Assembly (NCBI GenBank): GCA_028386065.3
Contig: JAKUCV010000968.1
Location: forward strand, 12,792-76,791
Length of the DNA stretch: 64,000 nucleotides
Origin: Turnera subulata
Lineage: Eukaryota; Streptophyta; Magnoliopsida; Malpighiales; Passifloraceae
Direction of reading: 5' to 3'
Shown piece by piece: positions 56,131-64,000 of this stretch. Within the stretch, counting starts at the first letter, position 1; each line of letters starts with the position of its first letter. Under the pieces are notes generated by a model. That model worked only from the letters and a program-made list of their open reading frames with translations, ran no database searches and had not been told where the DNA came from. The position numbers were made by a program, and so were the translations under genes.

Positions 56131-59051
56131 GATTCTTCGGTGCCAGTACCTGGAGTGGAGGATATTCCGATTGTTCGAGAGTTTCCTAATGTATTTCCTG
56201 ATGACTTACCTGGGTTGCCTCCGGAGCGGGAGGTGGAGTATACAGTTGACTTGGTACCGGCAGTTGCACCTATTTCTATACCGCCCTACAGAATGGCTCC
56301 GACAGAACTTCAGGAGTTGAAGAAACAACTGGAGGAGTTGTTGGATAAGGGTTTTATTAGACCGAGCATCTCACCTTGGGGTGCCCCGGTCATGTTTGTG
56401 AAGAAGAAGAATGGCAGTATCGGATGTGTGTGGACTATAGACAGTTGAACAAGGTGACTGTGAAGAACAAGTATCCTTTTCCTAGGATCGATGACTTGTT
56501 CGATCAGTTGCAGGGTGCATCTGTATTCTCGAAGATTGACTTGCGATCTGGTTACCATCAGGTTCGGATTGCAGAGTAAGACATACCGAAGACTGCATTC
56601 CGCACTCGGTATGGTCATTATGGGTTTGTGGTTGTTCCGTTTGGGCTGACGAATGCACCGATAGTGTTCATGTGCATGATGCAACAGGTCTTCCATGAAT
56701 TTCTGGACCGTTTGTGGTAGTGTTTATCGATGATATTCTGGTCTACTCGAGTAGTAAGGCAGAACATGAGGAACACTTGAGACAGGTTTTCCAGAGGTTG
56801 AGAGAAAAACAACTCTATACCAAGCTCAGCAAATGTGAGTTTTGGTTGGATGAGGTCGCGTTTCTTGGGCATATTGTGTCCGGTGAGGGCATTAAGGTAG
56901 ACCCGGCCAAGATTAAGGCAGTCATGGATTGGGAGCCACCGAAGAATGTACCTGAGATACGGAGTTTTCTTGGACTTGTTGGTTATTTTCATTGAGGGTT
57001 TTTCCTTGATAGCGGGTCCCATGACAAAGCTGTTGAGGAAAGACTGTACCTTTGTCTGGGATGACCGTTTCTAGAAGAGTTTTGAGGAGTTGAAGAGTCG
57101 GTTGACTTCTGCACCGGTTTTGACTATTTCGAGACCCCAAGTGGAGTACACGGTGTTCAGTGATGCTTTTGGTTTGGGCTTGGGATGTATTTTGATGCAG
57201 GAGGGTCGGGTGATTGCTTATGCCTCCAGGCAGTTGAGAACTCACGAGAGGAACTATCCGACCCATGATTTGGAGTTAGCTGCTGTGGTTTTTGCTTTGA
57301 AATTCTGGAGACACCATCTGTACGGTGAGAATTGTCGGATTTTCACAGATCACAAGAGTTTGAAGTACATCATGACCCAAAGGGAGCTTAATATGAGGCA
57401 AAGACGCTGGACTGAGCTTCTGAAGGAATATGATTGTACTATTGAGTACCATCCGGGAAAGGCCAATGTTGTTGCAGATGCATTGAGCCGGAAGAGAGTG
57501 GCTTCGATAGATGAGGACCCGGTTTCTTATGTTGTACCTTCCTTGGTGGAGCTGAGGTCTTTGGATGCGCAGCTGGAGGTGGATGCCACCGGGGCGTTGC
57601 ATGCAAGTTTGAGCATCCGGCCTACCTTGCCGGATAAGACCATGGAGTTGCAGTTTGGTGGTCCTTATCTAGCGGAGTTGCAGGATAAGGCTCTCGGTGG
57701 GGAGAGTTCTAGTTTCTATGTTCGGGAGGATGGTGCTTTGATGACCGGTGATCGGATGTGTGTTCCGAACGTCGATGACATGAGAAGATGGATCATGGAT
57801 GAAGCGCATAATGCGCTATATGCTATGTATCCGGGTAGCACCAAAATGTACCAGAACTTGAAGAGTCATTATTGGTAGCCCAGGATGAAGAAGGATGTTG
57901 CGGAGTTTGTGGCTCGTTTTAAAACTTGTCAGCAGGTGAAAGCCGAGTATCAGGCTCCTGCCGGCAAGTTGAGATCTTTGACTATTCCGCAGTGGAAGTG
58001 GGAGCATATCACTATAGACTTTATGATCGGCTTACCGAGGACCCGGGGTCAACATGATTCCATCTGGGTCATTGTTGACAGGTTGACCAAGTCAGCTCAT
58101 TTCCTGCCGATTCAGGAGACGGATACAATGGATAAGCTGGCGAGGTTGTTTGTTTCGGGTATTGTCCGTCTACATGGAGTTCCACTATCCACTGTGTCGG
58201 ACAGGGATCCGAGGTTTACTTCCCACTTCTGGAAGAGTTTACAATCAGCTTTGGGTACTAAGCTGAATTTCAGTACCGCATTCCATCCGTAGACCGATGG
58301 GCAGTCAGAGAGGACTATACAGACGCTGGAGGATATGCTTAGAGCTTGTGTGCTCAACTTCAGTGGTTCTTGGGATGAGACATTACCGTTAGTTGAGTTT
58401 GCTTATAACAACGGGTATCACTCCAGTATCGGTATGGCGCCTTATGAGGCTTTGTATGGGCAAAAGTGTCGTAGTCCGATCTGTTGGGATGAGGAAGATC
58501 TGAGACAGGTCGTTGGTCCAGACCTAATTCAGGAGACTGTTGATCAGATCGAGGTGGTTAAGCAGTGCATGAGAGCTGCTCAAGACCGGCAAAAGAGTTT
58601 TGCTGATAAGCATCGCCGGGAGATGGAGTACAGTATAGGTGACAGAGTTTTCCTCCGTGTTGCTCCCTGGAGAGGTGTTATCCGGTTTGGGAGGAAGGGC
58701 AAGTTGAGCCCTCGTTATACTAGTCCTTATGATATCATGGAGCGGATTGGTCCGCTGGCCTACAGGTTGGCTTTGCCGGAGGAGCTGTCGCGCATACATG
58801 ATGTATTCCTTATTTCGATGCTGAGGTGTTATCGGTCTGATCCTAGTCATGTTGTATCCCCGACAGAGGTGTAGGTTTCTAAGGATTTGACCTATGTTGA
58901 GGAGCCGGTTGAGATTTTGGCTCAGGAGGTGCGACAGTTGAGAAGTCGTACCATTCCTATGGTTCGGGTTAGATGGAGCCGTCATTCCCCGAATGAGGCT
59001 ACTTGGGAGGTTGAGTCCCATATGAGAGAGCAGTATCCACATCTGTTCTAA
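56131..59051 (+). pseudogene. gypsy I pol remnant: reverse transcriptase to chromodomain-like end
   Basis: It continues the gene cut by copia K. Reverse transcriptase motifs are [28 protein letters not shown] and [10 protein letters not shown] (about 56717). RNase H has [11 protein letters not shown] and ADALSRK; integrase has a zinc region with the first Cys changed to Phe (ARFKTCQQ), DFMIGLPRT, SDRDPRFTS and DGQSERTIQ; the end is VRVRWSRH...EATWEVE. Stops: 56577 (TAA), 57071 (TAG), 57876 (TAG), 58290 (TAG), 58872 (TAG). Frameshifts lie near 56415, 56715 and 56990. Most stops fit CAG-to-TAG or TGG-to-TAG changes. Confidence 0.9.
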
Positions 59052-59568
59052 TTTTCATACCTTGTAATTTCGAGGACGAAATTTTTAATAATAGGAGTGG
59101 AACTGTAACGCCCCGGATTTTCATAATTTGATTTATGGAATTTTCGGAATTTTTATTCCAATTTTACCCTTGAGGAATTTCCGGATTTTTGGACTAGGGA
59201 AATAAATTATTTTACCTTGGTTATATCGGTATTAAGTCGTTAGTATGGCGGGTACGGCTTTCGTTGGGGGTAAAACGTGTTCCGGGAAGAAACGCGGGGT
59301 TTATCGTAGTTCTAGTTAAAACTACGTTGTTTTGGCTAAAGGAAAAAAAAAACATTTGACCGAGCTAGGGCGGGTTGACCGCGCCCAGCCAAAAAGAAAC
59401 GACGTCGTTTTGGCTAGGCGAATCAAAAACCCTAACCCTCCTCTCCTCTTCTTCTTTCTTTCTTTCTTCTTTTCTCTCCTCTCCTCTCTTCCTCCCGCCG
59501 CAGCCCCTCTCTCCCTCTCTATCTCTCCCTCTCGTCATCATCAACACCTCATCCTCCTTTTCTCCGGC
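59052..59568 (+). repeat. polypurine region and start of 3' LTR of gypsy I
   Basis: After the stop comes TTTCGAGGACGAAATTTTTAA and AGGAGTGGAAC, then the LTR starts TGTAACGCCCCGG at 59104. At 59569 gypsy J cuts it after about 465 bp. It includes AAACGACGTCGTTTTGG at 59391-59407 and a CT-rich block. Confidence 0.85.
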
Positions 59569-61079
59569 TGAAACACCCGTGTCCCAATTTTACAAATAAA
59601 ATACTTAATCCAAAGGAGTTTAACAAAATGCCCCTGAAACCCGGGACACGAAATCCAATACCAAAACATTAACTGAAAATCTTAATAAAATGAGATGTCA
59701 TAAAGAATGAGAGGAAACCGGCTTATCAAGCCATAAATCAACCCAGCATCCAGCCGAAACATCATCAGGTATCAAAACCCCGGCAACCCGCCGATAAAGT
59801 AATAAAATTCAATAATGACATCTCAACAAAATCCAATGCAGCGGAAGAAATAAACAAAGTAAAACAGGAGAGGAAAAATGATATGCAAGATGACTCTATG
59901 GATCCAACCGGAAGAAGAAGCACGGCTACCTGCTGGGATATCCACGTTCGTACTCCAGAAAAGAAGAGAGAGACTGGACGCTAACTAAGAGTCTGAAAAA
60001 CAACGGTGGCTATTATGTGAGTCGCCTACTCAGTGAGCAGTACAATTCTAGTTATGTAGGTGTGCAAAGCAAGTTCGAAAGGTAAGTAGAGAAGCAAACA
60101 CAAGTAAGCAAACACACAATAACCAGTACCAACATGCCAACAACATACAAGCAAACTGTTTATTATTTTCCTTCTGTTGTGTGTGAAGTTTTCTCATTAC
60201 ATTTATTATTCAGGGCCCCTTACTGTGTGCGTCGAGCTCGGTCCCGTCTCATGAGACAACCAGGGCGAAAGCCCCAATATAACCAGGCATAAGGCACAAA
60301 TATCACCATAGAGAGAGAGAGAGAGAGAGAGAAAGAGGGAGGTAGAAAGGGGGAGGTAGAAGGAGGGAGGTAGAACCGGTCATCATAGACCCATATGCAA
60401 AACCGCATATACCATGCTATCCCGCATGCAAACCCGAGGGGTATCACTTCCAGCTCGAACCAACTGGACATCAGCACAAAGTAGCCTATCTTCTACTGTA
60501 CATTATTCTTATTCATACTTACAAGTTCATGTATGCCAAGAGTTGTGATTGAACGGGGTTGTATGAATTATTATCTCAATCAAACATCCGGGTTTCCAAC
60601 CCACAGTACATCACACAGATCACCCAAAATCACTCCACATGTTATATTCCATAACAATTTAAAATCATGCCCATCAGGCAAACAGTAACACATAGGCACA
60701 CAATACAGATCACAGCATGTTAGCAAACAAGGCATGCAACTCAAACAGACCAATCTAACAAGCACATGCATACAAACATAAACAGACCTATAAAGTCACC
60801 TCAACGACGATGATCCTGTGGAGCTTTCCCCAAAACAGATCCTCCAGCTCCCGAGGTATTACCCGTGCCTGAATACCGACACACACAAATATTACAAAAC
60901 AATTATAACAAACCGTGCATGCATGATACCTATATGCTCAACTGAGTGAAACCCGACCCAAACTATCCAGTTAAGTAATTTCAGGGTCTAACCCCAAACA
61001 GGGTATAACTCCTCACTAAAAACTCCAAAAGACAAGGATCTAGGGTTAACCGAGCTTAAGCCCATCAAAACCCAAAATA

Positions 61080-61370
61080 ATTTCTCAGGCCTAAGGCCCA
61101 CTTCCACAAGTCTGCAATTATCCCAATTTATGAATTTGGGCTTAAAGCCCATTCCTTAAAGTCCATAACGAGTTCCCGGGCCTAAAGCCCATCTAAGTCC
61201 AATACCGAATCCCCGGGCCTAAAGCCCATTATGAAGTTGGGCTTAAAGCCCGTTACCCAAGTCCAAAGGTTATCCAATTAAGTCATTGGGCCTCAAGCCC
61301 ATATCTTAAGGTGCATCAAGTCTCAAGGTCTTTAAAGTCAGTTAGTTGGGCTTGGGCCCGGGTTTTCCTA
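61080..61370. repeat. GGGCTTAAGCCC-like repeats in LTR J
   Basis: Words such as GGGCCTAAAGCCCA and GGGCTTAAAGCCC recur about eight times, each a short inverted repeat (GGGC...GCCC) with a 4-6 bp centre. LTR I has the counterpart at about 42830-43060. They are dispersed at about 35-45 bp. Confidence 0.75.
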
Positions 61371-62473
61371 AATACCGTTCTAAGGTCATTCCCGAGCCCA
61401 AATATTCCCGGCCTATGGTTCTACCCGTGTCGGTAATTTCCGGCCACACACACTCTCACACCCTACACACGGTTTCACTAGAACTCGATATTCCCGATAC
61501 ATGAAAGTACTTGTTTAATTATACATGCCATGAATGAGATTAAAATATAACAAAGAAAAGATACCCTCAAGCCGAAAATATTTTGCCTTGTCGGAACCAA
61601 ACCTGAGCCCTCGCCGGCAAATTCCCGAGCCTCGCCGGATTCCAGTCAGCCTCGCTGAAAACACTAAAAACTGCCCGAAGGAAGACACAACCAACCTGCC
61701 ACCATTGAACAGCAACCCGACACAAAGTTCAACACGAAACTCCACCCACAGTTTACAACCGAATTGAAAGAGGAAAAAGTTAGTCCAATCCTTACCCGGG
61801 AAACACCTCAAGCTGCCCGGAAATCTATCCACAGCCAACCCAAACACCTTCACTGCCAGACACACACCCCGCAACAACCACGTCTAAACTGACCCCAACA
61901 CCACCACCGCCGGCAGCAGACCACACACCACAACACAAAACCCGCCGCCGCCACCACAACACAAACACGCATCAGAAACAAACCAAGAGGCAAATCGAGA
62001 AGAAGCAAAGAAAAAGAGTGGAGGCGACACTTACCAGTGACGGCAGCAACTCGCCTCGAGTCCTCCGCAGTCGACCCTGGCCGGTATGCTCGCCCGAACT
62101 CGATAAGGCAGGCGGCGCAAGGAAGAATCGGTGAAATCGGCGACGGCCAAGAGTACGAGGACGAGCACACGAGGAGCGGTATTTACCGACGACTCGAAGC
62201 AGGCGGCGGCAGCTCTACCCCGAGCGGCGATACGGCAAGGGCGACGGAAGAAAGAAGAGAACCGGGGAAGAAGAGAAAAGAAAAGAAGAGAAGAGTGGAA
62301 GAGAAGAGAAGAAGGAAAAGAAATGGTTGGATGGGTGTCGTCGGTGTGTTTGAGATGGAAAAGAGAGAGAGAGGAGAAGGGGGGGCATCGGCAGCTGGGA
62401 GGAAGAGAAAAGAAAGAAGAAGGGAGAAAGGGAAAAGAAAAGGGGGAGGGCTTAGGGTTTTGACCCGCCCGAA

Positions 62474-62493
62474 CCAAAACGACGTCGTTTTGG
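62474..62493. repeat. 20-bp perfect palindrome with GACGTC core
   Basis: CCAAAACGACGTCGTTTTGG is self-complementary over all 20 bases. Half versions (CCAAAACGACGT) follow at about 62519 and 62567, and AAACGACGTCGTTTTGG is in LTR I at 59391. The ACGT core is the kind bound by bZIP factors; binding here is inference. Confidence 0.85.
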
Positions 62494-62849
62494 CTTGGGC
62501 GCGGTCAACCCGCCCGAGCCAAAACGACGTCCCTGGTCAAACTATATTTTTTTCTTTTTTCCTTTTGCCAAAACGACGTAGTTTTTGATTAACACTACGT
62601 TAACCCCGTTTCACCCCGAAACAAGCTCCCAAACCCGACGAAACTTGAACACTCCATGATACCCATCTAAAATTAACATTTCCAAGGGAAATAATTAATT
62701 TCCTCAACCAAAAATCCGGAAACACATCGAGGGTAAAATTGGAATAATAATTCCGAAAATTCTATAAAATTTAAATTATGACAATCCGTGGCGTTACAGT
62801 TCCACCCCTCTTATTAAAATTTCGTCCTCGAAATTTCAAGATATGAAAA

Positions 62850-64000
62850 TCAGAACAGATGTGGGTACTGCTCTCTCATATGGGACTCAACCTCCCAAGT
62901 AGCCTCATTCGGAGAATGACGGCTCCACCTAACCCGAACCATAGGAATGGTACGACTCCTCAACTGTCGTACCTCCCGGGCCAGAATCTCAATCGGCTCC
63001 TCAACATAGGTCAAATCCTCAGAAACCTCCACCTCTGTCGGGGATACAACATGACTAGGATCAGACCGATAACGCCTCAGCATCGAAACATGAAATACAT
63101 CATGTATGCGCGACAGCTCCTCCGGTAAAGCCAACCTGTAGGCCAGCGGACCAATCCGCTCCATGATCTCATAAGGACCAATATAACGAGGGCTCAACTT
63201 TCCCTTCCTCCCAAACCGGATAACATCTCTCCAGGGAGCAACACGGAGGAAAACTCTGTCACCTACACTGTACTCCATCTCCCGACGATGCTTATCAGCA
63301 AAACTCTTTTGCTGGTCCTGAGCAGCTCTCATGCACTGCTTAACCACCTCGATCTGATCAACAGTCTCCTGAACTAGGTCCGGACCAACCACCTGTCTCA
63401 GACCTTCCTCATCCCAACAGATCGGACTACGACACTTCCGCCCATACAAAGCCTCATAAGGCGCCATACCGATACTGGAATGATACCCGTTGTTATAAGC
63501 AAACTCAAGTAACGGTAATGTCTCATCCCAAGAACCACTGAAATTGAGCACACAAGCTCTAAGCATATCCTCCAGTGTCTGTATAGTTCTCTCCGATTGC
63601 CCATCGGTCTGCGGATGGAATGCAGTACTGAAATTCAGCTTAGTACCCAAAGCTGACTATAAGCTCTTCCAAAAGTGGGAAGTCAACCTCGGATCCCTGT
63701 CTGACACAATGGATAGTGGAACTCCATGTAGATGGACAATACCCGAAATATACAACCTCGCCAGCTTATCCATTGTATCTGTCTGCTGAATCGGTAGGAA
63801 ATGAGCTGACTAGGTCAATCTGTCAACAATGACCCAGATGGCATCATGTCGACCCCAGGTCCTCGGTAACCCGATCACAAAGTCCATAGTGATATGCTCC
63901 CACTTCCACTGCAGAATAGTCAAAGATCTCAACTTGCCGGCAGGAGCCTGATGCTCGGCTTTCACCTGCTGACAAGTCATACAACGAGCCACAAACTCCG
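62850..64000 (-). pseudogene. gypsy J pol end: integrase and chromodomain-like tail
   Basis: Minus strand, cut by the window edge. Integrase zinc pair ARCMTCQQ (intact here, unlike I), [18 protein letters not shown] and DGQSERTIQ; then an uninterrupted run from 63650 to the stop at 62850, with YRLALPEEL, HVSMLRRY and EATWEVE at the end. Stops at about 63807 (TAG where relatives have Lys) and 63659 (CAG to TAG) disable the integrase. Confidence 0.88.

Larger units (their letters stand above)
41797..59568 (+). mobile_element. Ty3/gypsy element I, split by copia K
   Basis: Order: truncated 5' LTR (41797-44511), primer-binding site, Gag-protease (44657-46421), copia K, reverse transcriptase to chromodomain-like end (56131-59051), purine tract, 3' LTR start (59104-59568), which gypsy J truncates. 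J (59569-64000) is a related element on the other strand. The coding region has many stops, so I is inactive. Confidence 0.9.
59569..62798 (-). repeat. 3' LTR of gypsy J
   Basis: The reverse complement starts TGTAACGCCACGGATTGTC at 62798 and ends GGACACGGGTGTTTCA at 59569, 3230 bp. It shows the full length of this LTR family. It includes a (GA)n tract (60309-60341), GGGCTTAAGCCC-like repeats (61080-61370), a GC-rich part near 61850-62250 and ACGT palindromes at 62474-62570. Confidence 0.9.
59569..64000 (-). mobile_element. Ty3/gypsy element J, 3' part (minus strand)
   Basis: Minus-strand pol end (from the window edge to 62850), purine tract (about 62799-62812) and a complete 3' LTR (62798-59569). 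It is closely related to gypsy I and is inserted in its LTR with opposite orientation. The rest lies to the right of the window. Confidence 0.9.

Noticed and set aside
62037..62588. ORF of 183 codons, Arg/Lys/Glu-rich
   Set aside because: Low-complexity GA-rich LTR sequence read antisense to gypsy J; no recognisable domain.

Overview
This is plant nuclear DNA made almost wholly of LTR retrotransposons nested in one another. I find no convincing host gene, tRNA, rRNA or CRISPR array. The evidence for a plant is Ty1/copia and Ty3/gypsy polyproteins of plant type, Sirevirus-like architecture (several polypurine tracts and an extra 3' ORF), primer-binding sites resembling plant initiator tRNA-Met sites, and several copies of the 'putative plant transposon protein' family. 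A eudicot is likely, but the species cannot be told. The setting looks like pericentromeric or other repeat-dense chromatin.

Layout, left to right (letters are my element names). 1-2618: 3' part of copia A, sitting inside copia B. 2619-7060: rest of copia B, its LTR split by LTR C (5756-6832). 7061-10662: 3' part of Sirevirus-like element D (extra ORF, polypurine/hairpin tail, LTR). 10672-14438: minus-strand Sirevirus-like remnant F, with a scrap of L-family LTR. 14439-18731: minus-strand Sirevirus-like remnant E, inserted in the F pol gene. 18732-27149: two plus-strand LTRs of one family (L1, L2), each followed by the same long non-coding leader with tandem repeats. 27150-41796: minus-strand copia G, related to A and B, split by a young, intact gypsy element H (30110-36493, TSD TGCAC, one 1604-codon ORF). 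41797-59568: gypsy I, decayed, split by Sirevirus-like copia K (46422-56130, TSD GATTC). 59569-64000: minus-strand gypsy J, related to I and inserted in the 3' LTR of I; it runs off the window.

Only H could still encode a full set of proteins (Gag, protease, reverse transcriptase, RNase H, integrase, chromodomain-like tail). All other coding copies carry stops and frameshifts.

Two patterns stand out. First, four Sirevirus-like elements (D, E, F, K) show, alone or downstream of pol, an ORF of the putative plant transposon protein family, in the position where Sireviruses may carry an env-like ORF. Second, these elements hold family-specific palindromes or inverted repeats in their LTRs and tails. 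In three unrelated sequence versions the two arms are separated by 9 bp: AACATCGATGTT-N9-AACATCGATGTT in K (and, with 8-9 bp, in G), ATTTGGCT-N9-AGCCAAAT in C/D, and ACCTAGG-N9-CCTAGGT in F. The constant gap with changing sequence looks like selection on architecture rather than sequence.
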